DNA of 64,000 nt from Henriciella litoralis (lineage in GTDB: Bacteria; Pseudomonadota; Alphaproteobacteria; Caulobacterales; Hyphomonadaceae), in NCBI RefSeq assembly GCF_002088935.1, contig NZ_NCSS01000006.1, forward strand, positions 1,210,407 through 1,274,406, in the 5' to 3' direction. The notes under the pieces are model-generated. The model was not told the origin of the DNA, ran no database searches, and saw only the letters and a program-made list of their open reading frames with translations. Below, piece after piece: positions 10,001-17,971 of the stretch (position 1 is its first letter; each line of letters begins with the position of its first letter). Made by a program: the position numbers and the translations under genes.

Positions 10001-10026
10001 GAGGCGGTTGCCATTACGTTTCTCAT
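7009..10026 (-). CDS. TonB-dependent outer membrane receptor
   Basis: The 1005-residue protein starts at the ATG at 10026, which has GGGAGG just upstream and opens a clean signal peptide (MRNVMATASLAALVL, cleaved after SAFAQ). The frame is open 15 codons further upstream but those are unlikely to be translated. A short linker leads into the plug domain (STVVVTGSAIRGT, then a GGVVNFITRDD segment), followed by a long 22-strand-type barrel with many Tyr/Asn-rich loops and a C-terminal Phe (LGIKATF). It imports a scarce substrate across the outer membrane using TonB energy. The plug sequence is of the Caulobacterales/Sphingomonadales oligomeric-substrate type. No substrate can be assigned from the neighbours. 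Confidence 0.92.
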   Translation of the reverse strand: MRNVMATASLAALVLAIPVSAFAQEDALETLNAGVEEDEARQSTVVVTGSAIRGTPEDAALPVEVFTAEELALEGSPTALKFAKDLTISGPTNGESNYFGGGPLLGSPSFNLRGIGADKTLTLLNGRRMSENLSNIPGIAVARTEVLKDGAAVIYGADAVGGVVNFITRDDFVGYEAQGNYTIIDGSDGDFDLGVMAGFGEGDVNFLVSAEWEHRSRLETEERDFSSLSYADNPLPWSPLTNLANYVARSNTFGTLGLLRDFDQSGCEQQGGVFITGVPTYCSYNYAPFYNLVEEQDIYRIYSQINARVNDKMNFRAEAAYGQVKAPNQFNSPSQPALRGPDPSTGATYQYRVPSTNPYTQEFAARNGFALAGLTDYYDIIVFRPFAHQGNPAMGNGEGNSNAADIDYQVWHVTAGIDGELGDFGGPFQNVGYDFAVTYNGAQTYYQDADYVGFRLQDALNGFGGPNCSVADQDPLTPGVQAPGLEGTGGCEFFNPFSSSYAGNPETGATNPNYIPGTENSDELSRWLFDPLIVETLTQSLTYDLVFNGTTGINLPGGEIGWALGGQARTIEIRDVIPSDLYNGATPCPYPGTLNCPGEFGQGPFGFRGVNEPDNLDQQSYSFFGEVALPILDNLNVQAAARREEFSGDLGATVYKISGKWDVVGPFSLRGSYGTNFTAPPAGLSPGEVNQVVRSYAVAGGNWLGGTTRTRSDVQPEEATSWNVGAIWKSRGFASDHDFSLIIDYFDIEIEGEIDELASHSQIASAFFSGAGGLADCSSPFLGRVSLNASPTTNNNGTCVQGVTTAADLNSVQTDFGNGPDRSTAGFDFQMNYRMPVGSADLAFGLTATRVTEQEASATLLDGVEVAPAADFLGGLNFSSIGFASPKWRANGFVNYNRDSHNVRLTGRYVSSLDDARFANGPLQASGYQPGTTTPFDPIDYGKVDSSFMVDVTYVYEFNENLRLTGTVSNIFDEDPPFVYTEFGYDPRIANPLKRTFELGIKATF

Positions 10027-10205
10027 TTTTTCCTCCCTTGACCGTGGTCTGCGTCCGCAGATCTCACGCACTTCAGTTCATCTACAGTCTTCTTGGACGG
10101 CAAATACACGCATGTTTTTCCGCCTTTCGCAAGGGCAGAGGGAGACGTTTTTTTCTTTTATGATCAGAGGTTTATAGAGCCACAGGGCATGCGTTTCAGC
10201 CATAG

Positions 10206-10239
10206 AAAAAGGGCCCGGCAAGGCAATCCCTGCCGACCC
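10206..10239 (-). terminator. Intrinsic terminator upstream of the TonB receptor (leader attenuator or sRNA end)
   Basis: Bases 10211-10239 fold into a GC-rich stem of about 12 pairs with two mismatches and a CAAT-type loop. The minus strand then has five T (10206-10210). It lies about 180 bp before the receptor start. A TTGACA (10417-10412, minus) could be the -35 of a transcript crossing it. It may end a short RNA or attenuate receptor expression. The rest of 10027-10615 shows no gene. Confidence 0.4.
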
Positions 10240-10615
10240 GAAGATCGATGCGACAGTTTCAGTCGCCTATGTCCGAATTCCCCCTCAGCGCTCCCCTAAA
10301 ACCTGAATAAAATTAGCAGACTAGCGTTTCCTACGTCCGCCTCCTGAGTTTTCTCGGCCAGGAGGCCAAATCGTCAATTGCGAAACAGTAATCGTTCTTT
10401 ATCAGTGCTTTTGTCAATCCTTTTCCGAATGGCAAATCTCTAATCCGGAGTTTAAATGCTAAAATCAACGGTCCAAACAGACGGGAAATCCATTTTAATG
10501 GTGCGCGCGTTATAATATGGAGCGTCGCTTTGATTCGAACAGCCCGCCCCTCCTCACGCCTGAATCGATCTTTACGCCCTCAAAAGAATTGCCTGCCAAG
10601 CAGGAGATCGCCAGT

Positions 10616-11311
10616 ATGCAGACCAGCCAATCGGTACTTTTTATGACTTCTCCTGACACCCCCTCCCCCGCCTCACGGTCCATCTGGGACCGGGCCACCC
10701 GGCTCTGGCACTGGACCATTGTGCTCGCGATCGCAGCGATGTGGTTCACGGCTGAGTTTCACTATTTTGCGATCCACCGGATCATCGGCATCCTGCTGGT
10801 CGCAGCCCTCGTGTTTCGCCTCTACTGGGGGCTTTTCGGCAGCCGGACAGCCCGATTCACGAGCTTCGTCCGCGGCCCGAAAGCAATTGGCGCTTATATC
10901 GTTTCGCTGAGACAAAAGGGGCGCGCTCAATCGGTTGGCCACAGCGCCCTCGGCGCTCTTGGCGTTGTGGCGCTTCTTCTTGCTATGGCCGCCCAGCTCG
11001 GCACAGGCCTGTTCGCCGTTGATACGGACGGCATGAATTCCGGACCGCTCGCCCGCTTTGTGTCCTTCCCGATTGGCCGCACCGTGGCGGACCTACACGA
11101 GCTGTCATTCAATATTCTGCTAGCGCTGATTGTTCTGCACGTCGCCGCCGTCGCGCTTTACCTCTTGGGCAAACGCATCAATCTGGTTCGCCCCATGATC
11201 ACAGGCCGCGGACCGGCTGTAGGGCCAGACAACAAAAAGCCTGGCCCCTTCGCGCTCATTATCGGCGTCGCGCTGTCGGTCGCCATCGCAATCGTGCTGT
11301 TTGAGCTTTGA
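10616..11311 (+). CDS. Cytochrome b561-type membrane cytochrome b
   Basis: The start ATG 10616 (231 aa) has AGGAG nine bases upstream. The frame is open back to 10517 but lacks a ribosome site there. Hydrophobic segments near residues 35-55, 55-75, 105-125, 155-175 and 205-225 and the opening DRATRLWHW...AMWFTAE match the diheme cytochrome b561 / hydrogenase b-type family. Conserved His residues sit in WHW, in FAIHRIIG, in DLHELSF and in VLHVAAV. It probably passes electrons between quinone and a periplasmic partner. Convergent to it are a c'-type cytochrome and a HiPIP-like cluster, which are plausible partners (inference). Confidence 0.83.
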   Translation: MQTSQSVLFMTSPDTPSPASRSIWDRATRLWHWTIVLAIAAMWFTAEFHYFAIHRIIGILLVAALVFRLYWGLFGSRTARFTSFVRGPKAIGAYIVSLRQKGRAQSVGHSALGALGVVALLLAMAAQLGTGLFAVDTDGMNSGPLARFVSFPIGRTVADLHELSFNILLALIVLHVAAVALYLLGKRINLVRPMITGRGPAVGPDNKKPGPFALIIGVALSVAIAIVLFEL

Positions 11312-11327
11312 GCTATTTTCAGGCTGA

Positions 11328-11840
11328 CTAACCGGCCTGAATGAATTCCAGCGTGTGCCCATTGGCATCTTTTACGATACCAATACGGACAGCTGATGTC
11401 TCAGAAACCGGTGTCGCTTCGCGAACCACATCCAGCCCTGCGGACCTGAACGCCTCAACGATCGAAGCCGCATCGGACGTATAGAAAACAACGCGCCCAC
11501 TCGGCGCCTCTTCGGCGTCATCCGTCAGGCTTTGATAGAGGACGATTTTCGTGCCGGCCGCATCGCCCGTCGAAAGTATGGCCTCGGAATAGGTGTCGGT
11601 GGTCGATGTCCTGACCACCTTCAACCCAAGTGCATCACTGTAAAAGGCAACAGCCGCGTCCAGATCGTCGACGCCAAGCACGGTGGCGGCAATCCTCTGA
11701 ACGAGCGGCTCTGTCTTCTGCGCCTCTTCAGCCGAAGCCTCTTCGGCGTGTTGCTCAGCTATTGCCGGCGCGCCCAGCCACATCTGCAGGCAGAGCGCGC
11801 CCGCAATCGCGGCGCTAGTCTTCTTCGCGGTATTTATCAT
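11328..11840 (-). CDS. Secreted VOC (glyoxalase/bleomycin-resistance fold) protein
   Basis: This 170-residue protein has a signal peptide (cleavage near PAIAEQ), a Glu/Ala-rich spacer and one VOC module from residue about 48. LGVDDLDAAVAFYSDALGLKVV is the beta-alpha-beta start and DANGHTLEFIQAG is the conserved end with a metal-ligand-like Glu. Glyoxalase-fold proteins are usually cytoplasmic, so an exported copy is less common. Its start overlaps the last 26 bases of the upstream cytochrome gene, so the two are translationally linked. Function unknown. Confidence 0.8.
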   Translation of the reverse strand: MINTAKKTSAAIAGALCLQMWLGAPAIAEQHAEEASAEEAQKTEPLVQRIAATVLGVDDLDAAVAFYSDALGLKVVRTSTTDTYSEAILSTGDAAGTKIVLYQSLTDDAEEAPSGRVVFYTSDAASIVEAFRSAGLDVVREATPVSETSAVRIGIVKDANGHTLEFIQAG

Positions 11841-12309
11841 GGCATGCCTTGCAGGCGGCTCCAGTTTTGCGGAACGCGGCCTGAACGGTCTCTGCGTCGC
11901 CGCCTTTCGCTGCGTCGAGATCGATCAACGCCTCTTCAAATTGCGCAAGCCGGGCCTCAAAATCTTCAGGCTCTTCCCAGATGACAGCCTTGGCCTCCAT
12001 CTTGATACCGAGCTCCGGGCCGGACCCCACCGGGAACCAGTCTTGCACCTGACCGCCATAACGCACGACCGAATCGATCGAGAAGTTCGTCGTCGTGCTA
12101 TCCGGCCGGCCAGCTTTCAGCTCGTCATTGATCGCCTTGAAGGCGGCGCCCATGTCCTGAAAATTCGCCTGGCGGGCTTCGACCTGCTCAACAAGCGCAG
12201 GGTCAGCGTCTGCTGCGTCCGTCTTTGAGACCTCGGCGCTATCTTCACCGCAGGCTGAAAGCAGGCCGACTGCGGCGACCGTGAGAAAAGCGAAAGTTCT
12301 GATTTTCAT
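11815..12309 (-). CDS. Cytochrome c' / c-556 family lipoprotein
   Basis: The 164-residue protein starts at the ATG at 12309, with AGGA seven bases upstream. It has a lipoprotein signal (VGLLSAC, Cys as lipidation site), a helical body and a C-terminal CKACH haem-c motif just before the end. This is the layout of the four-helix-bundle cytochrome c'/c-556 family, which puts the haem site at the C-terminus. It would act at the membrane surface in the periplasm in electron transfer or small-gas binding. It follows the DUF1552 gene with a short gap and overlaps the VOC gene. Confidence 0.85.
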   Translation of the reverse strand: MKIRTFAFLTVAAVGLLSACGEDSAEVSKTDAADADPALVEQVEARQANFQDMGAAFKAINDELKAGRPDSTTTNFSIDSVVRYGGQVQDWFPVGSGPELGIKMEAKAVIWEEPEDFEARLAQFEEALIDLDAAKGGDAETVQAAFRKTGAACKACHDKYREED

Positions 12310-12346
12310 TGAGTATCCTGTCCTGAATCCAAACGGCCTGAAACGA

Positions 12347-13702
12347 TCAGGCCAATATTTGCGTAATAGGGCTGGATGTCTGCATTGAACCATCGCCCCA
12401 TTGCTCAACAGCCATACCCGCCATTTGCTGCATTGTCAGGCCCGCACGCGTAATCGGATCTCCATTTGCCACCACAAGCTCACCCGTTTTGACCCGTCCG
12501 CCCGCGCGGCCGGCCGTCATCATCGGGATACCCTGCACCGCATGGATCTTCGCCCAGGATGTATCGGAATGGGCAAATACGAGGCAATTGTCGAGCAGCG
12601 TGCCATCAGCCTCCGGAATGTCTGCGAGCGCTTTCACGAAGGTCGCAAAGCCTTTCATGTTCTCGACGACAAATTTTGACGTTTCCACCTGGATGCCAGC
12701 CTCGTGGTCGGTGAATTCCTCATGCGTGTAGAGGTGGTGGCTGGACGCCTCACCTGAACGGTGAAGGCTGGAGGCCGAGTTTGAGAACACCATGTTGAAA
12801 TTGCGGGTCTGATCGCAAGCGAGCGAAAGCGCCAGCAATTTTGCCATCAGCTCATGGTTCGTATGCACATTCTCGAGCGCGTAATTGGCCTCGGTTTCAC
12901 CGGGGTTTTGCGGCATATGGCAGGAGGGCGGAATGACCGGCTCTTCGGTCTCAAGCTCAAGCTGTTGCTCGACTTCCCGCACAGACGTGAAATATTGATC
13001 GAGGCGATGACGGTCTTCCTGACCGAGACGCGATTCCAGACCTTTGCGCTGGTCCGTCACGGCCGAAAGGACGCTAAGGCGGCTCAACGTCTTTGGGTCA
13101 GGCACAAACTCGCCCTCCCCTTTCTGCGTCAGGCCACCCGCAAAGACGCGATCATAAATCGCCATGGGAGAGGTGTCTGGCGTGTTGCGAACCTGCGCCG
13201 ACCGGTAGCTGTAGCCGTCCGCCGGATTGCCCGTAGCAGACATGTCGAGCGTCTTGAAACGCGTGCGCCCGCCAAGCTGATCGGCGATCAGCGTCTCGAA
13301 AGTTGGACCTTCCATCTTGCCGAAGTTTCGCGGCGCAATGCCTGAGCGGAGCGAAAACGACCCGCTGACATGAACATGGTTTGGTTTGCCGTCGAGAATC
13401 GCGTCGAAGCCGGTCAGAAAGTTCAGATGCTCTTTGACGGCCTCAAGCGGCGCAGATTCCGCCGCCATCTGCAACGCGCCATCTTCCAGGCGCTCGGGCG
13501 TCCAGACGCCCGGCGTAACACCCAGCCCCCAGAACCACGTCCCGAAACGAAGCGGCGCCTTATAGGCCGTCGAGGCTCCCGCAGCGGACGCGGTTGGCAC
13601 CATTGCTTCCAGCCATGGCAGGCCGACAGCAATCGCGCTTCCGTGAAAGGCCCCGCGCAGCAATGCGCGGCGGGACATGGGTTTGCGACGGCCAATGGTC
13701 AT
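12347..13702 (-). CDS. DUF1552 family protein, Tat-exported
   Basis: The 451-residue protein has a twin-arginine signal (MSRRALLRGAFHGSAIAVG, cleavage near ASAAG). It contains recognisable DUF1552 segments: LRFGTWFWGLGVTPGVW near the mature start, LNFLTGFDA, and a C-terminal region with CLVFAHSDTSWAKIH. DUF1552 proteins are almost always encoded beside DUF1592/1588/1585 proteins; their role is unknown and a periplasmic enzyme is inferred. Export in folded form suggests a bound cofactor or metal. The ATG overlaps the stop of the upstream DUF1592 gene by four bases, so the two are coupled. Confidence 0.85.
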   Translation of the reverse strand: MTIGRRKPMSRRALLRGAFHGSAIAVGLPWLEAMVPTASAAGASTAYKAPLRFGTWFWGLGVTPGVWTPERLEDGALQMAAESAPLEAVKEHLNFLTGFDAILDGKPNHVHVSGSFSLRSGIAPRNFGKMEGPTFETLIADQLGGRTRFKTLDMSATGNPADGYSYRSAQVRNTPDTSPMAIYDRVFAGGLTQKGEGEFVPDPKTLSRLSVLSAVTDQRKGLESRLGQEDRHRLDQYFTSVREVEQQLELETEEPVIPPSCHMPQNPGETEANYALENVHTNHELMAKLLALSLACDQTRNFNMVFSNSASSLHRSGEASSHHLYTHEEFTDHEAGIQVETSKFVVENMKGFATFVKALADIPEADGTLLDNCLVFAHSDTSWAKIHAVQGIPMMTAGRAGGRVKTGELVVANGDPITRAGLTMQQMAGMAVEQWGDGSMQTSSPITQILA

Positions 13703-15393
13703 GATTTCTTCTCCAGTTGCGGGTTGGCCTGCGCTTGTTCCTGGTCGACAGAAACGTCGACCTGCGCCGGGGCCACGGCAAAAAATTCAGGGCTGAGCGC
13801 AATTTCGCGCAGCAGCGGCTTGATGCGGAAATCGGCTTTCTCGAACTTTGTGTTCAACCGGTTGAGCCACGCGACATCTTCGCGTCTCGACGGACGACCG
13901 GTCGCAAATTTCTGCATCTTTTCGACAAGGCAAGAGGTGGTCGCCGGATGCTCGCTCAGCACCTCGCCCAGCCCATCAACGCCAACAAAGTCAGTCCCGT
14001 CAATCGAGCCACCCACATCGATGACTTCGCCATTCTCAGTCATGCGGAGGCGGCCAACGCCGTCAAAATTCTCCATGGCGAGACCGATCGGGTCGATGAA
14101 CTCATGACAGCTTTTGCAGGCGTCATCGGTCCGGTGTTGAGTCAGCCGCGCACGCGCCGTCTTGAACTCCGGATTGTCGACTTCCTGCACGACTGTGAAG
14201 TTCACAGCCGCCGGCGCAGGTGCCACGGACTGGCAAAGCAGCTGCTCGCGCACAGCAATGCCGCGCAAGGTGGCCGAGCTACGCCCCGGATGCGAATGAA
14301 GCGCTGAAAACCCGATGTGCGACAGCAATCCGCCGCGCGGATCGTCGTCTTCGAATTTGATCTTTTCCCACCCATCCACAGACGCCACAGGCACTTGGTA
14401 GATCATGCCCAGCGGCCGCGTGACGAAGGTTTCTTTCGCCGTGAAGATGTCGGTGTAAGGCGCGTCGCGCTCAATCAGGTGATAGTCGATGAATTTGAGG
14501 ACCTGATCGCGCGCATCCTCGGCAACCGCGCGGTTGAAGGCGCGGTAGATCAGGTTGTCCTTTTCAAGCGTGTCGATGCCATCGAGGTGCATGAAATCCT
14601 CGAAGAAAGCGTTCACGCCATGATCGACCCGCTCTGACGCGATCATCCGGTCAACTTGCGCCGTGAGCCCCTTCTTCGTGTCGAGCTCGCCCGCAGACGC
14701 CGCGCGCAGCAGCTCCTCATCGGGGGTCGTGTTCCAGAGAAAATAGCTGAGACGTGCCGCTTTCGAATAATCGGTTAGCTCAAGGGTTTTGCCACCCTCG
14801 CCCTGCACGGAATCGATGATGAAAAGATATTCCGGCGACGACAGCATGCCCTCGACGGCCAAGCCAACCGCCTCATGGAAATCGCCAAGCTTCTTATGCG
14901 CCGCGTCGGTGACCGCCACCCAGTCATTGACGTCGCCTTCGGAGAGATCCCGCCGCAGCAGCTGCTCGCCATACAAATCAACAATTTGCCGCGCGCAGGC
15001 CTCGTCATACACTTCACGGGCGCTCGCATCGCATGGCATGAACTCATCCCAGTGCGCATCACTCACAACCTGATCGGCCACGCGGCCCGCGATGGCGTAA
15101 TAATGCTCATACCCGCTCGAGCTGATCGAGGCAGATGTAGAGCCCACAGCCGCGAGCCCCTCGATCCGGACATCCGGCTCAAAGCGTCCAACCACACTGA
15201 TTTCAGGCGAGAAGACATCGGCGATTGAATTGCGATACTGCGCCTCGGTGATGCGGCGCATCTGGGGCGGCGGCGCCTGATAATCAGCGCCGGCAGATGT
15301 CCCGCCGCCAAGGCTATGAGGGGCCGCAAAGTAGGCCCCTGCGCCAAGAAGCACAGCGCCCGCCGCGAATAGTCCAATACGTGCAACTGACAT
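13699..15393 (-). CDS. DUF1592/DUF1588/DUF1585 protein lacking the PSCyt1 haem domain
   Basis: The 564-residue protein has an N-terminal signal or anchor (ARIGLFAAGAVLLGAG). Segments match the DUF1587-1592-1588-1585 series: MRRITEAQYRNSI near residue 45, AARLSYFLWNTTPDEEL near 200, then GGLLSHIGFSALHSHPGRSS, DDACKSCHEFIDPIGLAMENFDGVGR with a CxxCH near 440, and a C-terminal LVEKMQKFATGRP. Planctomycete-type homologues usually start with a PSCyt1 cytochrome domain. That is missing here, and separate redox proteins (HiPIP-like, cytochrome c') are encoded alongside. The biochemical function is unknown. It is coupled to the DUF1552 gene and follows the upstream lipoprotein gene by two bases. Confidence 0.83.
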   Translation of the reverse strand: MSVARIGLFAAGAVLLGAGAYFAAPHSLGGGTSAGADYQAPPPQMRRITEAQYRNSIADVFSPEISVVGRFEPDVRIEGLAAVGSTSASISSSGYEHYYAIAGRVADQVVSDAHWDEFMPCDASAREVYDEACARQIVDLYGEQLLRRDLSEGDVNDWVAVTDAAHKKLGDFHEAVGLAVEGMLSSPEYLFIIDSVQGEGGKTLELTDYSKAARLSYFLWNTTPDEELLRAASAGELDTKKGLTAQVDRMIASERVDHGVNAFFEDFMHLDGIDTLEKDNLIYRAFNRAVAEDARDQVLKFIDYHLIERDAPYTDIFTAKETFVTRPLGMIYQVPVASVDGWEKIKFEDDDPRGGLLSHIGFSALHSHPGRSSATLRGIAVREQLLCQSVAPAPAAVNFTVVQEVDNPEFKTARARLTQHRTDDACKSCHEFIDPIGLAMENFDGVGRLRMTENGEVIDVGGSIDGTDFVGVDGLGEVLSEHPATTSCLVEKMQKFATGRPSRREDVAWLNRLNTKFEKADFRIKPLLREIALSPEFFAVAPAQVDVSVDQEQAQANPQLEKKS

Positions 15394-15395
15394 AA

Positions 15396-16745
15396 TTATA
15401 GATCTTCCGGCTTGTTCTCATCGGCGTCGGCATCCGCCTTGCCATCGGCTGCATCTGCGCCCAGCCCTCGCGTCGTCAGTGGCCGGAATTCGGCTCCTGC
15501 GACTTTCAGGGTTTCAGGCGCCACGCCGTAATAGTCGCTCGTATCCATGACATAGAACTCAAGCTCTTCTTCCGGCGGATGGATCACGAAGGCGGGCACC
15601 GCCTCGATCTTCAACGCCGTCGAGATGCCCGTGCACTTGCCAGTTTCAGGGTCCTTGATGCCATCCGCATGCGCCTCAAGCGCGCGCCAGGCTGACGCGC
15701 ATGTGTAGCCATTGGCCACCTGGAACGCGCCGGACTTGTCGTGGAAATTGTGCCAATAGGCGTGGTTTAGATCCTGGTATCCGGCCAGATCACCCGATGC
15801 TGTCCCGTCCTCGTTCAGCGTCAGATGGATCTGCGTGCGCTTGATGTAATACTCAGCGGCCCGGCCGGTGAATCCGAACTTCAGGCGCAGATCAAACGGC
15901 TCGGTGATCAGCTCCCCGTCAACGATCCGGCCCGTCGTGGTGTTGTGCCACAATTTGTTCGGCGTGACCGTCAGGCTGGCATAACCAATCCCGTTCTTTT
16001 CAGCGTCATAGGGCGTCGGCTCATGGCTCGAATAGACGCCAACCTCAACATAATCGTCGTTCTGACGATCATCGACGCCCGTGATCTCCATGATCGTGGT
16101 GACTTCGCCGTCGCGATACGCGCCGGTGTGATAGTCCTCGAACGCCCCACCCGCGAACTCCGCGGTCCGCCGGTAGGAATCGATGCAGCCCATGATCCGC
16201 CACATCTCATTGTCGATGCCCTCGCGCCCGTCGGGTGAGGTAAAATCGACCGTCCCACAGCTATCGTCATCGCTGCCATTTGACGTCGCGCCATCAAGGT
16301 CACGGCCATAGGCGATGTCGGTCTGCACGGTGCGCAGCGGTGGGTCGTCATAGGCGAGCGGAACATTGCAGATCGACGTGCCCTGCTCGCGGTGGCGCTT
16401 GGCCGAGAGCGCGTACCCCATCTTGTAATAGGTCGAGCGGTTCTCCGCCTTCAGCAGGAATTCCTGCTTCTCCTTGGGCAGGTTCATGATCGCAATGTCG
16501 CGAAGTGCGTAGGACAGCCCCTCTGGGCAATCGTCCGGTGTCTCGTAATTATTGTACCAGAAATAGCTGAAGGCGAGGCCAATGGTTTCGCCCTGCTCGG
16601 CGGACGCCTTGATCAGAACGGCCTCATCAGGCCCATCCGCCTCAACAGCGGCGGTGGCATGATCCGTCGCCGCACTATCGCTGCACGCGCCCAGAATGAC
16701 CGAGAGAATTGCGCCAGCTGATACCAGCCCGATTGGTCTATACAT
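15396..16745 (-). CDS. Lipoprotein of unknown function with Asp-rich tail
   Basis: The start is the ATG at 16745 (449 aa), which opens a lipoprotein signal with ILGAC as lipobox. The frame stays open 68 codons further upstream across the HiPIP-like gene, but that part is Arg-rich shadow sequence. No family is recognised. The mature protein is rich in aromatic residues with several scattered Cys (DDCPEG, TSICNV, DDSCGTV, MGCIDS, YTCASAW), so disulfides are likely. It ends in an Ala/Asp-rich tail of about 20 residues. Its place between the HiPIP-like and DUF1592 genes, with gaps of 4 and 2 bases, makes it an integral part of this redox operon. Confidence 0.7.
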   Translation of the reverse strand: MYRPIGLVSAGAILSVILGACSDSAATDHATAAVEADGPDEAVLIKASAEQGETIGLAFSYFWYNNYETPDDCPEGLSYALRDIAIMNLPKEKQEFLLKAENRSTYYKMGYALSAKRHREQGTSICNVPLAYDDPPLRTVQTDIAYGRDLDGATSNGSDDDSCGTVDFTSPDGREGIDNEMWRIMGCIDSYRRTAEFAGGAFEDYHTGAYRDGEVTTIMEITGVDDRQNDDYVEVGVYSSHEPTPYDAEKNGIGYASLTVTPNKLWHNTTTGRIVDGELITEPFDLRLKFGFTGRAAEYYIKRTQIHLTLNEDGTASGDLAGYQDLNHAYWHNFHDKSGAFQVANGYTCASAWRALEAHADGIKDPETGKCTGISTALKIEAVPAFVIHPPEEELEFYVMDTSDYYGVAPETLKVAGAEFRPLTTRGLGADAADGKADADADENKPEDL

Positions 16746-16749
16746 TCGT

Positions 16750-17109
16750 CTAACCCTCAGCCCTGTTCGTGTTGATCGCAGCGCTCTCCTGCGCGACCCA
16801 TGATGTGCAATAGCCACTGGGGTTCGCCGCAAGATTATCGATGCCGCAGGTGCCGCAGCCACTCCCCGGCGACTTGAAGAAGGTGCAATTGGCGCAATCC
16901 TTCCCGTCGACCTTCGAGACCTCGACATATTTGCGACCGTCGCGCGCACTCTTCTGGGACGGTGTCAGCTGATCCGGCGCCGCGCAGCTCAGCGCCGCCT
17001 CACCCGATCCACCACAAGCCCCAAGCAGAGCCATCCCGGCGCCGGCAATTGCCAGTCCACCCAACACCTCGCGGCGCATCAGGCCGTTGCGCATCTTCAA
17101 TTCTGCCAT
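16750..17109 (-). CDS. High-potential iron-sulfur protein (HiPIP)-like lipoprotein
   Basis: The 119-residue protein has a Tat-like MRREVLGG and a lipobox-like LLGAC. The mature part has C72, C75 (CANC), C85, C88 (CGTC) and C101 followed by TSW, matching the HiPIP pattern CxxC...C...C-x-x-W that holds one 4Fe-4S cluster at the periplasmic face. There is one more Cys than the usual four, so which of C85 or C88 is the ligand is open. HiPIPs carry electrons between membrane complexes and periplasmic acceptors. It is the first gene of the cluster running to the VOC gene. GGGAG lies 10 bases before the ATG. Confidence 0.82.
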   Translation of the reverse strand: MAELKMRNGLMRREVLGGLAIAGAGMALLGACGGSGEAALSCAAPDQLTPSQKSARDGRKYVEVSKVDGKDCANCTFFKSPGSGCGTCGIDNLAANPSGYCTSWVAQESAAINTNRAEG

Positions 17110-17155
17110 GGTCGATCTGCTCCCTGACTCGCGACAATATTGAGCCAGACGATCA

Positions 17156-17251
17156 TGTCAATGACAACCGCACCAGTTAAATGTGATTTACTGGGATATC
17201 GACATGTTGGTGACACGACAAATAGCGCCATATGCAGCGTATAATGTACGC
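17156..17251. promoter_or_regulatory. Divergent promoter region with two small inverted repeats
   Basis: The 250-bp space between the HiPIP-like gene and the divergent TetR gene has TGTCA-A-TGACA (17156-17166) and GCGTA-N5-TACGC (17237-17251). Either could be an operator for the neighbouring TetR protein. Repeats this short occur by chance, so this is a suggestion only. Confidence 0.25.
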
Positions 17252-17359
17252 GTTTCTTGCGTTTTGCCACATGCACCATTTAAGCCGCAGCACTCGGTTA
17301 TGGAATTTCAACGCCTTACGTCCTAGGTTCGTCTAGGAACTCGGCGAGGATGAGCGCTC

Positions 17360-17971
17360 TTGGTAGATCAGGATTGTTTGACGGTGGCAGACAAGGCGGC
17401 AGCTGACGCGCTGCCGAGCGCGACCCGAATCCTGCGGGCTGCGAATGATGCCTATAACGAAAATGCCGTCCTACCCCTGCGCCTTGGCACCGTGGCCGAG
17501 CAGGCAAATGTCAGCCGCGCGCTGATCTATTCCCACTTCCATGACCAGTATGAGCTGGTGCACAGCCTGCTTCTTTCGCATCTCTCGCTGATCGACCCCG
17601 CGATCTCAGCAGCCATGTCGAGCGAGACAGACTTTTCCGCGCTCGCGCACGCCCTCGCAGGCACCCTGTTCGATCACTACATCGCTCACGGCCTGATCCT
17701 CGCCAATGCGACGCAGGATGACTTCCTGAACCACAAGCTGCCCGCTCAATTAGCGTCGAGGCTATCGAGTGGGTTGAAAAATCTCGCCCAACATGCCCGC
17801 AAAGCATACGGTTTTGAGCGGCGCGAAGCCATCGCCGCAATCATACTCCTCGCGGTGATCCCGGAACAGTCTGCCCGTCTCGTCCGCATGGGACGTATCA
17901 GTGAGGATGTTGGCCGGGCCGGTGTTGCGCGCGGCATTCGCCTCGCCGTTCATACCTTCAGGCAGAGCTAG
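17360..17971 (+). CDS. TetR family transcriptional regulator
   Basis: This is a protein of about 203 residues. ATRILRAANDAYNENAV starts the DNA-binding domain, and LGTVAEQANVSRALIYSHFHDQYELVHSLL is the HTH and following helix. The C-terminal ligand domain is helical with ILLAVIPEQSARLV. Start codon unsure: TTG 17360 (GAGGATGAG upstream) or GTG 17384. It is divergent from the HiPIP/DUF1592/DUF1552 cluster and so a good candidate for its local regulator. Its last 14 bases overlap the end of the convergent regulator gene. Confidence 0.83.
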   Translation: MVDQDCLTVADKAAADALPSATRILRAANDAYNENAVLPLRLGTVAEQANVSRALIYSHFHDQYELVHSLLLSHLSLIDPAISAAMSSETDFSALAHALAGTLFDHYIAHGLILANATQDDFLNHKLPAQLASRLSSGLKNLAQHARKAYGFERREAIAAIILLAVIPEQSARLVRMGRISEDVGRAGVARGIRLAVHTFRQS

